64,000 bases of DNA from Sitta carolinensis (GCA_032173965.1 JAVUNC010000006.1:19276370-19340369); one strand, 5' to 3'; positions 1 through 14,900 are shown, numbered from the stretch's first letter. Notes: generated by a model not told the origin, from the letters alone. Made by a program: numbers and translations.

Positions 1-56
1 TTAGTACTGGAATAATGTTCCAGGAGAAAAGCCCATGGTTTCCCAGCTGAGCTCAC

Positions 57-326
57 CTCTTACGATGATGTTGGTGGACTTCTTGGCGGGATTGCCGACG
101 TTGTTGTTGGCGATGCAGCTGTAGGTGCCGGAATCCTCGGAGGTGATGGCGGGGATGGTCAGCGTGCCCCCGTTCAGCACGCTCTTGTCGGGCAGGACCC
201 CCGCAGACCTCACCCACGTCAGGCTGGGCGCCGGCTCCCCGCCGGTGGTCACGCACACCAAGGTGATGGCTTCTCCAGGGTTCACCACGATGGGGTCGTC
301 CACGAGGAGCTTGATGGAAGGGGATG
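57..326 (-). CDS. MDGA2: MDGA2 exon e: complete Ig3
   Basis: 270 nt, phase 1 to phase 1, after CGTTTTGCAG and before GTAAGAG|GTGAGC. One exon encodes the whole third Ig domain: [20 protein letters not shown], then the first cysteine ([13 protein letters not shown]), core Trp (SLTWVRS), and second cysteine ([13 protein letters not shown]), ending KKSTNIIVR. The [10 protein letters not shown] and [11 protein letters not shown] stretches are hallmarks of the MDGA2 branch. The loop AGVLPDKS differs from the remembered mammalian version, as expected for a bird. Bases 1-56 are the start of the next intron. A CR1 fragment and a (GGAT)n array lie 40-200 bp upstream of the acceptor. Confidence 0.95.
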
Positions 327-3300
327 CTGCAAAACGACAGGAATTACAGAGTCAGGGAATGGTTGGCATGGAAAAGATCTTAAAACCCATCTCATTCCAC
401 CCATTCCATGGGCAGGGACACCTCCCACTGTCCCAGGGTGATCCAAGCCCCAGGGTCCAACCTGGCCTGGGACACTGCAGGATCCAGGGACAGCCGCAGC
501 TGCTCTGGGAATTCAGAGGCAGGTAGGGATGGATGGATGATGGATGGATGGGAGCAGGGATGGATGGATGGATGGTGGATGATGGATGGATGGGATGGAT
601 GGGATGGATGGATGGATGGATGGATGATGGATGGATGATGGATGGATGGATGGATGGATGGATGGATGGATGGATGGATGATGGATGGATGGATGGATGG
701 ATGGATGATGGATGGATGATGGATGGGAGCAGGGATGGATGGATGGATGGATGGATGATGGATGGATGGATGGGAGGGAGCAGGGATGGATGGATGATGG
801 ATGGATGATGGATGGATGATGGATGGATGGATGGATGGATGGATGATGGATGGATGGATGGATGGATGGATGGATGGATGGATGGATGGATGATGGATGG
901 ATGGATGGATGGATGGATGGATGGATGGATGGATGGATGGATGGGAGCAGGGATGGGTGGATGGATGGATGGAAGATGGATGGATGGATGGACAGTCCTG
1001 CAGCCACATTTGGGATGGAAAATGTCATGTGTGGAACAGGTGCCAACACATTGGATTGGAAACCTTGGAAAAAGAAATTAGTGAAGAACTTCTCTGGCAT
1101 GGGCAGCCTGTTCTCCTCCAGTCACATCCTGCACTCACCCATCCCTCTCCATCCACCTTCTCCCCAGTGAACTCCCAGGACCTTGGCTGTCAGCTGGGAT
1201 GGATCCCTGGAGTTAATCCTGAGAGCCATCTCCCTTGGGACACCTTTTTCTTGCACATGGACTGAACAATCCCCACAGAGGTGGTTTTCCCTCTCCAGGA
1301 TGTACAACCTGCAGCCCACACCTAATTCCCATAATTCCCATAAAATTCCCATAATTCCTGTAAAATTCCCATAAAATCCTATGACCATGTGAAGTGGGAA
1401 CAGACAGCACAGGTTGATGGGGAGATGCTGCCGATCTCGGAAAGAAGTGATTAAATTTAATTCTTTGCTCTTGTCTCTCTTTTCCATGGAATATTTCCAT
1501 GTGATAGATGAGGAGCAAATGCTCAATAACAAGGGGCAGGGCAGCAATTCAGTAGAAAATAAAGACATAAATAAAGTATAAATAATATAGATAATATTAA
1601 TATTAATAGTATAAATAATATTAATATTAATAATAGAAATATATAAATATGTAAACTATAAATAATATGAATATGAGTATGAATATGAATATGAATACGA
1701 ATATAAATATAAATATAAATATAAATATAAATATAAATATAAATATAAATATAAATATAAAATCACACTGAGCTGTGACATCCTGTGTCCCCTGTGGTGA
1801 GGGATCCACCCTCACTGGATCCAGGCTTTGCTCCAAGGCCTCTTTAAGTTGCCTTGCTTAATGATGAACCAGTGTACAAATACCCATTGCTAGGCCAGGA
1901 AAAGCAGCAATTCCAAAAAAACCCCCAGGAATATAGGTGAAGGATTGACATTCTGGGCCAAGAATGCCAGCAAAAATGGTAATAAAAAGGGAGAGGCAAT
2001 AAAAATGTTACATTCCAAAATCACATCGCCATCCTTGTTATTACAGGGAGATATTCCCGGGTGTTCTGCTTTAGATGGGAATCTTATTTCAATATTAAAG
2101 GAATACAAAGCAAGCACTAGAGGCAAATACAAGAATGAGCCATAAAATCAGAGTTTGCTTTATTTAGGCTTCACCCAGGAGGAATCTGCTCTGTCTGCAG
2201 TTGCGAGCGGGAACAAAAAATAAAATGGGAAAAACTTCCTTTGTACCTGTCCTGGCACTGGGAGAACTGGGAACATCATATTCATTGGATGTCCGGAGTG
2301 GGAGGGAAACACAAGGATCATGGATCCAGCTCCTATCCCTGCCCAGACCTCCCAGCAATCCCACCCTGGGCATCCCTGGCAGCTCCTGGAGCTCTGGCAG
2401 CCTCGGGGCCGTGCCCATTCCCACTCCCTGGGTATTCCTCTGGAATGGTGGAACCTTTCCTGATCTCCAGCCTGACCCTCCCTGGCCCAGCTCCAGCCCT
2501 TCCCTGGCTCCTGTCCCTGTCCCAGGCACCGTAACTCAGAGCTGCTCCTCAGGGAGCTGCTGAAGGTCACACTGAGGTCTCCTCCCCTCAATCCCCTCCA
2601 GGATGAACAAACCAATTCCTCTCCACTCTGCATGGAAAAGCTGCTGCAGCTCCCAGCACCCTTGTGCCACCTCAGGGCTTCCATCCCAGCACAAGAACCC
2701 TGGAAGTCTTGGAAACCAACACTGATCCATCCCATAACTGATTAGGAATGACCAGAAATCCCGGAATGAGAGGATCATCAAGGCTGAAGGAGACCTTCAC
2801 GATTTAATCCAACCAGGACCCTTTGGAAACAGAGGAGACCCCCAGGGTTGACTGTTGAACCTTGAATGCTGAACATTGAATATTGAACAGTGAAAGTTGA
2901 ACATTGAATATTGATTGTTGAATGTTGAACATTGAATATTGATTGTTGAATGTTGAACATTGAATATTGATTATTGAATGTTGAATGTTGAACATCGAAT
3001 ATTGATTGTTGAATGTTGAACATTGAATATTGATTGTTGAACGTTAAACACTGAATATTGAAAGTTGAACATTGAATATTGAACATTAAACATCGAATGT
3101 TGAACAATGAATGCTGAACATTGAACATTGAATATTGGTTGTTGAACATTAAAAGTTGAATGTTGAACGTTGAACATTGAATGTTCAACATTTCACCTTT
3201 CCCTGCTGTCCATCCTCTCCCCCCCTGACACAGCTCCAGCCACTCCCTCAGTCCAATCCTTGGTCACCAGGAAGAAACTCCTCAAGAGAGCAGAGATTCA

Positions 3301-5924
3301 CAATCCAAGCCCTCTCTTCCCGTTCCTCCCAGTTTTGGACTCCTCAAATCCTTCCCAGCATGAATTCCAGGTTCAGGTAATTTAAAACCAGGGGAATTGG
3401 GCTCCTGGCTAAAAATGCAGAGCCCAAACCAGGCAGCTGTGCCAGGCTCTCTGCTCACAACCTTGGAGCTCTTCTTCCCTCAGCTGATGCCTCCAGCAGA
3501 TGATGGATCCCCAGTTTGGGATTCCAGCTGGGAAACTGGGAATCGTGCCATGTTTTTTGCTTAAGGAGTTTTTTTTGGGGGGGAGAAGGTGACAAAAAAG
3601 GGGATCCAGGTCCAAACAGAACCTGTGGGGTCATCACCAACCCCCATCTGGCACCTATTTCCCTCTCCCTTCCTCTCTCTTGGCTTTCATCATTTTTCCT
3701 GAGCAATTCCAGCAAGGAGCTGCTCTTTGCTCTCACTTCCCATCAAATCTCGAGACAGGGAACAAGGGGACCACGGATAATCCTTCGAAACTTGAAGCAA
3801 GAGATAAAAGCACCGACGTCAACCCAGGCTGGTGGGGCCGTTTCCATAATCCTGCAGATGAAAGGGAGCCCTTTGCCATCCTCCAGGAACAAAGTGGGAT
3901 GGGATAAAAAGGCTGAGACACATCCCTTTCATCGGGGCACTCCAAACAGAGAGTACATGGAAATGAGGGTTTGGATACAGCACTTTCCCTTCATTTACAC
4001 CACAAGTTTCACTTTCAGCTCCAATCCCCAAAAAAGCAAACAGACATCCCTGGGTTTCTGCCACCACTGCCACGGCAAGCCGGATTTAATCTGAAGAATA
4101 TTAAGAAATCCAGGAAGGTTGTTGAGGTTTTCAGTAAATGGGATTCAGTGGAGCAGATAAAGGGTTAAACCCCTCTTAGGAAGGGAATATTCCCAATATT
4201 CCAAATATTCCCAAATAGCCACTATGTCGGTATTTCTCTGCTAAAGGAGAAAAGGATGGGGAGTTATAGCCAGGGATAATCATGGAATCCTGGAATGGTT
4301 TGGATTGGGAGGACCTTAAATCCCACCCAGTGCCACCCCTGGATGGGCAGGGACCTCTCCCACTGTCCCAGGCTGCTCCAACCCCAGTGTCCAGCCTGGC
4401 CTGGGACATTCCAGGGAGCCAGGGGCAGCCACAGCTGCTCTGGGAATCCCAGCCCAGACAGCAATTCCCAATCTCCCCTTTTCCAGTTTCCATCCATTCC
4501 CTGTGTGCTGTCCCCCCATCCCTTGTCCCCAGTCCCTCTCCAGCTCTCCTGGATCCCCTCCAGGCCCTGCCAGGGGCTCTGAGCTCTCCCTGCAGCCTTC
4601 TCCTCTCCAGAGAACATTCCCAGCTCTCCCAGCCTGCCTCCAGTACTGTTCCAGTCCCTGGATTCTTCTGAATTCCATGGATTCCTCTGGATCACTCCAG
4701 CAGCTCCAGGTCCTGCTCTGTCCCCAGAGCTGGAGCAGCTCTGCAGGTGGGGTCTCACCTGGGCAGGGCAGAGGGGCAGAATTCCCCCTTTTCCTGCTGC
4801 CCACCCTGAGGGATCAGCCCAGCACTCTGGGGGGCTTTGGGATGGCCATGTCCAGATCTCACCCACCAGCATTCCCAAGTTTTTTCCTCCAGGGCTGATC
4901 TCAATCCCTCCAACCCCCAGCCTGGACTGATCCCAGGACTGACACATGGAATTAAGGAGTGGTGGATTCTTTTAAGTTAGGTTCAGTCCTAGTTTGGGAA
5001 TTTAAGCCAGCACCATCCCCAACACCAGAAGGCATGGAGACACAGGAGAGGCTCATGTGTGAAATGCCAGAAATTCCCAGAATTCCAAATGCAAGGGAAC
5101 CATCCCTGACAGGAGTCAGGACTACTAAAAGAAGTTTATTAGCACTCCCAAAGCCACTTCCCAAGCCGAGGTCTGTCCTGGAGGATTTCCAGGATTAATG
5201 AGGGGAACACACGGAGCTTTGGCCAGCAAAGCTTCTCCCACCCAGCACAGCCTCAGCCAGCCAGCATTCCCAGTGGAAACCCTCCTGTTAGGAATAATAA
5301 AAATCACTCTGGAACAACAAACAGCAAGCTCTTGGGAATATCCCCAAAACCTGCCCGGAGCACGATTTCCAAAATCCCATTTGTGCACCACGAGGACCCC
5401 GCATCCCCACCACCCTTTGGAAGTCGGGGTTTCCCAGCCCCAATCCCACATTTTGGAGTCAGGCCTGGCTTGGCAGGGGATAAAGAGAGCAGCAGATCCC
5501 TTGGGAGCTCCTCCCCTGGCAGAACAAGGCCCTACTGATGCGGGGGGATCCGCCCCGCTCCCATTCACGCCGCAGCTGCAGCCTTGGGAAAGGGGCTCCC
5601 ATTCAGAGCTTCCGGGTGGGAGCTGCATCCCGGGATTTCCGAGCAGCCTGGGAAGCCAAGGGACTGTAGGAGTGAGGGAGGGTTGGGTGGTGGGGATGGA
5701 TGGATATGAGAGATCTCTGGAGCCAGGTCTTGGAACTCGCCGTTTATTGTGAAGGGAAATTATTGTTCTTGTTATTATTATTATTATTACTATTATTATT
5801 ATTATTATTATTATTACTATTACTACCACTATTACTATTATTATTATTATTTTTGTTACTATTATTATTGTTATTGTTTTTGCTATTGTTATTATTATTG
5901 TTATTATTGTTACTATTATTGTCA

Positions 5925-5955
<31 letters not shown>

Positions 5956-8900
5956 TATTATTAGGTGCAAGGCCCCTGCTGGGAGCTCCCAGCACAACTC
6001 AGAGCAGGTTTGAAAGAGACTGAGGAAAAAAAGAGAGAGAGAGAGTGAATTTCCCATTACAATACAATAAATCTTCTTCTGTGCTGAATATTCTAATTTT
6101 CACTAATTTATTACAAGACACAAACCCTATAGAATTTACATACAGTCTATAAGAATCATTACATTACCATATTGTGTTACATTTTAAACTTTATAAACTG
6201 CTCTTTGAACCCCTTCTGCCAGGCTGGTGGGGTCTGCTCTGACTTTTGGACCTGTCTGCAAGCAGAGGGGATTGTTCAATTAATTAGAGATTACCTTCAG
6301 CCATCCATACCATTGTTTTCCAGTTGTTCAATAACTAAAACTCGGCATGTCAAAACCTGCTTTCATTTCAATCTTGCCTATAGTTTCTATATTCTCAAAA
6401 TCTTTTGCCAGGCAATCATATTTATGAAGTTTTTTTTGTTTCATCTTCTCCAACAGGTGACAAAGTGCCCCTGGAATTCTGGCGGGTCACAAGGGACAAT
6501 CCAGGCACTCCCAGGGATTTCAATGGGAATTACATCCCATTGTTGTGGCCTTGTGTTAAAGGCAAGTCTGGCACCGGTGGCAGGTGGATGGAGATTGATT
6601 AGGAAATTAATAATTAATGGATGCAACATTGCCCAGTCTCACAAAGTGCTAAAGCAGCAGGAAACTCACCCTGGCCTGGATTGATGGCTGGGGCCAGACT
6701 TCAGGCTGAGCACAAACCCAGCACTCTTTAAATCATCATTAACACTCTTCATTAGAGCAGGCTGCCCAGCACCTGCTAGACCAGAGGAGCTGTGGGTGCT
6801 CCATCCTGGGAATATTCCAGATTGGATGGGTTTGGAGTTCCCTAATCCAGTGGAAAGCATCCCTGCCCTGCAGGGAGTGCAATGGGATAATCCCAAACCA
6901 TTTCCATAAAGGAAACTCACCCTGGCCTGGATTGATGGCTGGGGCCAGACTTTCTCAGACTGAGCACAAACCCAGCACTCTTTAAATCATCATTAACACT
7001 CTTCATTAGAGCAGGCTGCCCAGCACCTGCTGGACCAGAGGAGCTGTGGGTGCTCCATCCTGGGAATATTCCAGATTGGATGGGTTTGGAGTTCCCTAAT
7101 CCAGTGGAAAGCATCCCTGCCCTGCAGGGAGTGCAATGGGATAATCCCAAACCATTTCCATAAAGGAAACACACCCTGGGATTAATGACTGGGACAAGAC
7201 TTTCTCAGACTGAGCACAAACCCAGCACTCTTTAAATCATCATTAACACTCTTAATTAGAGCAGGGCGCCCAGCACTTGGATCAGAGGAGCTGTGGGTGC
7301 TCCATCCTGGGAATGTTCCAGGTTGGATGAGGTTTGGAGCACCCTGATCCAGTGGAAAGCATCCCTGCCCTACAGGGAGTGCAATGGGATAATCCTTAGT
7401 GTCCCATCCCAAACCATTTTGGGATTTAGTCAAGGATCTGATGAAGATGTTGAGGGAATTTGAAGGGGTGGAGTCCCTGCTGCTGCCTGGGGTGGGGAGC
7501 TGAGGCTGGAATGGCCCTGGGAAGGAAAATCCATCTGTCATTCTTGGAGCAGCCCGAAAAAATCCACTGCCAACGTGTCATAATTACAGTGAGACAAATA
7601 GAGGTATTTAGGCTGGATGTATGGAATTGAGGAAATGTCACAATTGGCTTTAGGGATTACTGGAAATGCAGAAGAAACCCAATAATTTAATAGCAATATC
7701 AAAGTACAGGCAGCAAGTCATGTCCTTGACAAGGCTCTCAGCTGTGATGAATAGAAATGAAAGGACATTATTTCCTCCAGTTTGGGGCATTATTTGAAAG
7801 GCAGAACCGAAGTAATAGAACATAATTGAATTATATTTTTATATCCATTGCTGTGTGTGCATCCATTTCATTTACAGCCAGCGTTTCTTGCAGGAGCACA
7901 AAGCCAATATTCCTAACGAGACAGGCACGGTCCCTTTTTCCAGGCAGGGAGAGAGGTCTGAACTCCCTGCCAGGCTGGAGCTGCATCCCTGTGATATTTA
8001 CTCCAGAAAGTTCAAGCAGGAGTGGATTGGAAGTCACAGATTTTGAGCTGGAATCAGAAAATCCCAGGATGGGATTGGGAGAGACCTCAAATCCCACCCC
8101 TGCCATGGCAGGGACACCTCCCATCGTCCCAGCCCCAACCTTGGACAATTCCAGGGATCCAGGGGCAGCCACAGCCCAGCCCCTCCTCCAGTTCCTGCCC
8201 ATTAATCTGACCTAAATCTCCCCTCCTTCAGCTCCATTCCCTGTCATATTTTTTTATTATTATTTATTTATTTTAACTGTTATTTTACAGGGCAAAAGGA
8301 AAATTTTTTATTGCCCACCCTGCAATAGGGCAGGTCCTTTCATGTCATCATCAGGCCTTCAAAAAACACAAATTGCCCCTACAAAAAATAAACCCAGGGA
8401 ATAATAAAACAAAATAAATTCTTTAACAAGCAATGAAAATCCCTTTTATATTTTTCTCTGTTCATCCTCTGCTGCTACAGAGAAGTTTCACCCCACGTGA
8501 AAAGAGGAGGAAATTCTCCAGCTAAACAACTCCAGAGTTCTAGAACAGTTCCAGTTCTCAAAACTTTGTGTTTAGGCAAATAAAACATATTTATCTTACA
8601 TCTCAGCTTTCTTTTTGATTTACTCTGACTTTTTGACATTTTTTTTTTACTTACTCTCTCTTTTCTCCCATCTCTTTTTCGCTGCCTTTAAATTTCCAGC
8701 ACCTCCAGGTCAAGAAGAAATAAAGAGAAGCTTCTCAAATCCCAAATTTATTTCTGACTTGACACATGGAATAACTGAGGTGAACTATTCCCAGAGAAGC
8801 TTTAAGCGCTGCTGGTGCTTTAGGATCATCATGGAATGGTTCCTTATGGAATGGTTTGGGTTGGAAGAGACCTCAGAGATGGTCTAACTCCAACCCCCCC

Positions 8901-11900
8901 GTCACAGGCAGGATTTAGGGTTTTCCCTGGCACACAGGAGCCATTTCCAGCTGGAAAAATACCTGGAGCTGTTCAGGGACAAGGGGTGGCTCCCCCCAGC
9001 CACGCCTGTGTGTGTCCCTGAACCCCCCACTGGGGTCCCTGAGCAGCCACTGCTCCTGTCAGGGATTAAAAAGGAAAAAAATCCTGTTTTTCAGTCTGCC
9101 CTGAGCCTGCCCCTGCAATAAAGAGGCTTAAAGTTGAGGCAAGAGCAAGATGGTTTTGCCTGGGCACCCTGTCAAAAATGGAAAACTCAGGGAGCAGAGA
9201 GGGGAGCGACCGGGGAGAAATAAAGGATGGGATTATCAGGGAATTGGGAATTGGAATACCCTGAGTGGGAAAGATCCACAAGGATCATGGAATCCAGCCC
9301 CTGTCCCTGCCCAGACCCCCAGCAATCCCACCCTGGGCAGCCCTGGCAGCCCCAGGGCTGTGCCCATTCCCTGGGAGCTGTTCCAGTGCTTATCCCACCC
9401 TCTGGGGGAAGAACCTTTTCTTAAAATTGAAAATTATAAATAAATATAACTATAAATCATACTGATGGAGGGTTTTCCAGCTGAGCTCAGTGTTTATATA
9501 TTCCCATATATCCACACAAGCCAATCCAGGCATCCCTGTCCCATTCTCTGTGCTCCTTTCTATCCTCAACAGCCTTTTTCCCCTCTCTCCTCCAACTTTT
9601 CCAGAATCCCTCTGCTTTCCAAGCCAGGGGCCACAGCTTTGGTGACTCAGATCTGCATGTGATGCCCTCAGTTTGCTCTTGTCCCTGTGCCAGGCTGTGT
9701 GCTGGCTCAGGGGCAGCTCTGGGTGTCCCAGTCCGTGCTGCTGAGCTCTCTGCACAGGGCAGGCACACAAAACAATTCCTTTTCCAGCCGGGCACCAAGG
9801 AGAGCCCAGAGCAATGGCAGGCGCAGGCAGCAAGGCCAGGGGGAAGGGCAGAGAGAAAGCCCAGGAGGCTGGAGCTGCCTGGGCTGGGGCTGGCAGTGGC
9901 CACTGAAGGCCCAAGTGCTGCTGGCCCAGCACTGATGCCAGTGTGGGGCCTCGTGGCCGGGCTCCATGCTGTGCCCATGGTGGGGCTCAGCCTGGGGGTG
10001 CCCGGCCGGGCTCTGGCCCTGCCCAGGCTGTGTCCAGGAGCCTGGACACACACAGGGCAGGGATAAATACCATGGCAAGAGACACAAACCCTGCCAGCTC
10101 CTGCCCTGCCACTGTGTCCAGGAGCCCTGGGCACACAGAACAGGCAGGGATAATCCTGGCAAGAGGCACACAAACCCCTGCTCCAGCCTCTGCCTGCCCG
10201 CTGTGTCCAGGAGCCTGGCACACAGACACAGGCAGGGATAAATACCCATGGCAAAGGCACACAAACCCCTGCTCCAGCCTCCTGCCCTGCCCAGGCTGTG
10301 TCCAGGGAGCCCTGGGCACACAGACACAGGGCAGGGATAAATACCCATGGCAAGAGGCACACAAACCCCTGCTCCAGCCTCCTGCCCTGATCCAGGGCAG
10401 CCTCTCCAGGAGGCATCATATGCCCCTTTCTTCCTGGGGTTTTTCCTCTCCCTTTTCCAACACTTTGATGTCTCTGTGCTGCCCTTCCCATTGAGAATTC
10501 CAGCAGGAGGAAAGGAGGAGGATCTTGGCTTTTTTTTCCTCACTGGTTTGGCTCACGAGAGGTTACAAAAGCTCCCAGCTCCCACACTGGAGGGATTTAT
10601 TGCGTGGGGATTTGACCCAGAGGCGCTGAGGGAAGCAGGATCCTCCCCCCTGGCAGCTTAAATCCATCGTGGAATTGTCCCTTCCCTGCTAAATTTAGAT
10701 CCACGTGGGATTAAATCCATCCCGGCCACGTCAAAGTCAGGCCTGCGAGCCGAGGTTGTGGTCTAAGAGCCCCTAGAGCACAATTCCAGCTTTCCAGAAA
10801 TAGAAGGGATGAGTTGTCCCTCAATTCCCCGAGTGCAGCTCTGCCTGAACAGCTCCAAAATCCCCAGCCCAGCCCTGCTGCAGCTGCCACGTGCTAATTA
10901 GTGGATTAGGGATGAGTGGCTAACGAGGTGTGGCCAAGGAGGGACCCCCAGCCTGGGCAGGAACAAACACCAGCAAGGTGATCAGGAAAAGGGAGCTGGG
11001 ATCCAGGGATGCACTAAAAGGGAATTTGTTGGGAATTCAGGGAAGCAGCTCTGGTTGGATCTAGGGTTTGCAGGGTTGGGAATGTGGAGGGTGCTGCATT
11101 CCCTCAGGATTGAGGGAATTCTCCAAGGAGATCAGCTGGGGGATGATGTGACCCCCAGGGAATGCAGGAAATGTTCTTTATACGGTCCTGGGATGGTTAG
11201 GATGGGAAAACACCACAAAGATATTGAGTCCAACCATTCCAAGAAAAGCCAAGGATACACTGGCCGTGTCCACAAATGCCACATCCACAGGGATTTAAAA
11301 TAAGGCATTTAAAATAAGGAACTCCATCCCTGCCCTGGGCAGCTGTGCCAGAGCTGGCGAACACATTCCATGAAGGAATTTTTCCAATATCCAACCTGAG
11401 CCTCGCTGGGTGACGCTTGGGGCCATTTCCTCTGATCCTGGAGGGTTTTACACAGGAAAAAATCCCCCCCAACTGTGCCCTCCTGGCAGGAGTTGTGCAG
11501 AGCCAGGAGAGCCCTGAGCCTCCTCTGCTCCAGGATGAGCCTGCCCAGCTCCTCAGGGATTCTCCATTCCCTGCCCAGCTCCTCAGGAATTCTCCATTCC
11601 CTGCCCAGCTCCTCAGGGATTCTCCATTCCCTGCCCAGCTCCTCAGGGATTCTCCATTCCCTGCCCAGCTCCTCAGGAATTCTCCATTCCCTGCCCAGCT
11701 CCCTCAGCCTTTCCTGAGATGAGACACCCACATTCCAACATGGAAAATCCTGCTGCAAAGGGGAAGAGGATGATTCCTCATCCCATGCCAGGACCAGATT
11801 CCCTGCCAGCCCTGCAGGGAGTTAAAACCAGCCAGGATAACGGGGTTGGTTTAGACCTAATGAAGAACAGGACTGGGGGATCCAATGGGATCCTTTCCAG

Positions 11901-14900
11901 CTTTATTTTCTATTATTTCTTTTTGCTAAAGAATTATCCTGGAAAGGCTGTGGCTGCCCCTGGATCCCTGGAATGTCCCAGGCCAGGTTGGACACTGGGG
12001 TTGGACACCCTGGGACAATGGGAGGGGTCCCTGCCATGGAATGGGAATGGGAATGGGATTTAAGGTCCTTCCAGCCCAAACCATTCTGGGATTCCATACA
12101 ATCCTCCCCCTGCAGTGCTCAGCTCGGAGCATCCTCAGCATTCCCAGCCCCTTCCATGCAGATCCCAGCCACCTCCCCCCAGGATCACCTGGAAACCTGA
12201 AGAGGAAAATTTCTCCCACCTTCCCTAATTCCCTTTGCAGTGCCTTGTCTGACTGATGGGAAACAAAGCAAGTTTATCATGACAGCCCTCAGCCTAATCG
12301 AGGGATTAAAAGTGAATTAAGCCTTTTTTAATTTGTCTCCCACCACGTGCCCCAGACAGAGCAGCAGCTTCAGCTGTGATTTCAATGAGCTGTGGCAGGC
12401 AGCTGAAAAATCATGGATTGAAAGACTCATCTTGCTGGGGAAAAGTTCCTGGGCTGGTTTATTTTATCCTGGAAGCTGCCAAAACTCAGCCTTAATTTAT
12501 GGATTAATGATCACCTGCACTAAACTGGCTGCTAATAGACAGAGTGATATCATTTCCAAATGAATCAGTGCCACCCAAGCTGCTTTGTGGAGCGAGAGAA
12601 AAGCCTGATTTGCTTTCCCTCAATCATATTACAAGAACTATTCTAAGGAGCCCAGAATTCCCGTGGTTTTCTGGGTAAATATCCTGCTTTTTCCCTGGCA
12701 TTTTGAAACAATGAACGCTCTTGAAAGGCTCCATTCAGGTTATTCTTAGCTCGGAGTGTTCCATGTGCCATTCAACGGGAGCTGGGGCTGAAATTCCCTT
12801 TTTTTAGTGCCTCCCATGGAAACTGATGGCACCATCAGCTGTCAATAATTCCTCTTTGACACTCAGTGGAGCAGGCTGGGAACAGCAGATCCAGGGACTC
12901 CTACAGGAGGAGGGATTTGCTGCTGTCCAGAGAAACCTGAGCAAGGCACGGCCCAGGTCAAGGCAGAGGGATGGGGATGGAACCCCAGGATCATGGAATG
13001 GTTTGGGATGGATGGGGCCCTAAATCCCATCCCATTCCCCCCCATGCCATGGGAATGCTTCCCTTCAAATTTTGATCTATCGAGGTAAGAAATTTGCAGA
13101 TGAATTGCTGCCTTTGGAGACAAAATCAATCCCAGCAATCAATCTCTTCCTCATGGTTTGAATCATTGTTTTGACTCGTCACCTGAGCACGGTGACCCCT
13201 CTGGGGTGGCCTCAGCTGCTCCATTTCCAGCAGCCACCTCAGCTTCTGGGGCTGGATTTGTTCCTTAAACTGGTCTGTGCTGGAACAAAGGAATCTTTCT
13301 GTCTGAAAAGTGAGGTCACAGTGTTGGAGGAGAGGGCTGAGGATCCAGGGGAGCACGGGGCAGGGGATTGACCCCTCTGTTCTGTCCTTGGAGACTCCAA
13401 CTGGGAAATTCCAGCTCTGGAATCCTCAGTGCAAGAAAGTTGTGGATTTGCTGAAGTGATCCAGAGGAATCCACGGAGCTGTTTCAAGGGCTGGAGCTGC
13501 TCTGGAAGCAGGCTGGGAGAGCTGGGAATGTTCCCTGGAGAGGAGAAGGATCCAGGGAGAGCTCAGAGCCTGGAGGGGCTGCAGGAGAGCTGGGGAGGGA
13601 CTGGGAACAAGGGATGGGGGGACAGCACACAGGGAATGGATGGGAACTGGGAAAGGGGAGATTTAGATGGGATATTGGGAAGGGATTCCTGACTGGGAGG
13701 GTGAGGAAGGGCTGGGCTGGAATTCCCAGAGCAGCTGTGGCTGCCCCTGGATCCCTGGCAGTGTCCCAGGCCAGGTTGGACACAGGGGCTTGGAGCAGCC
13801 TGGGATGGTGGGAGGTGTCCCTGCCCATCCAGGGGGGGCACTGGGTGGGATTTAAGGTCCAATCCAAACCATTCCACGATTCCATCAAATGCTGAGCAGC
13901 CAAATTCCCACATTCTGATCCCACAAAGTGCAGCTGAATTGAACATGCTCAGAACCACAATGTCTGGGTGGCCGTGTCTGTTCTGTCATAAACCCAGCTG
14001 GGGCAGTGCTCTTTATCTTTTTATCTTTTATTTGTATTTTTGCCATGGCCCACCCCTCCCAGCTCCGGGGTCTCCTCTGTGCATGCCCAGCTGTCAAACC
14101 CAGCTGGGGCAGTGTCCTTTATCCCTGCCAGGACCCATCCTGCCTCCAGCACGGATCTGCTGCCCAGGGGCCACTGAGTGTCCCTGCAGGGCTGAGAAAA
14201 TTCCATGCTGCCCCTGGCAGAGGCTGTGCCAGGGCAGGAGCCCAGCATTCCTGCCGGGACAGCCTGGGAGCTGTGGCAGCCAGGGCAGCCTTTCCAGGGC
14301 ATTGCCAGAGGCAGCCCAGGATCAGCTGTGTCCAGGGGCTCTGCAGAGGGAATCTGCCCCTTCCCGCAGGATCCCTGTCCCGGCACAGCCCCTCTGCCCC
14401 TTCCCGCAGGATCCCTGTCCCGGCACAGCCCCTCTGCCCTTCCCGCAGGATCCCTGTCCCGGCACAGCCCCTCTGCCCCTTCCCGCAGGATCCCTGTCCC
14501 GGCACAGCCCCTCTGCCCCTTCCCGCAGGATCCCTGTCCCGGCACAGCCCTCTGCCCCTTCCCGCAGGATCCCTGTCCCGGCACAGCCCCCTCTGCCCCT
14601 TCCCGCAGGATCCCTGTCCCGGCACAGCCCCCTGTGCCCCTTCCCGCAGGATCCCTGTCCCGGCACAGCCCCCTCTGCCCCTTCCCGCAGGATCCCTGTC
14701 CCGGCACAGCCCCTCTGCCCCTTCCCGCAGGATCCCTGTCCCGGCACAGCCCCTCTGCCCCTGCAGCAGCTCCAGCCCCAGGGATGGCTCTGCCCCAGCC
14801 CCGACCCACGGCGGGCAGGGGGATTCTGACTCTGCCAGGGCTCGCCTTGGATCTCTGCATTTATATTGTAATATCAAAAATATAAATAATAATTTTTATT

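Noticed and set aside
392..1100. Long ORFs of His/Pro/Ser and Asp/Gly/Trp repeats over 528-992
   Set aside because: Read-through of the (GGAT)n array in several frames on both strands; no splice or coding signature.
4264..4947. Many 100-200 codon ORFs in CR1 sequence throughout the window
   Set aside because: GC-rich CR1 remnants lacking stops in several frames; no intact reverse transcriptase or endonuclease domain seen.
5700..6023. Poly-Leu, poly-Tyr and poly-Asn ORFs
   Set aside because: Products of the (TTA)n microsatellite.
11541..11717. CRISPR-like array of 30-bp repeats
   Set aside because: No spacers between units and the host is a vertebrate; it is a minisatellite.
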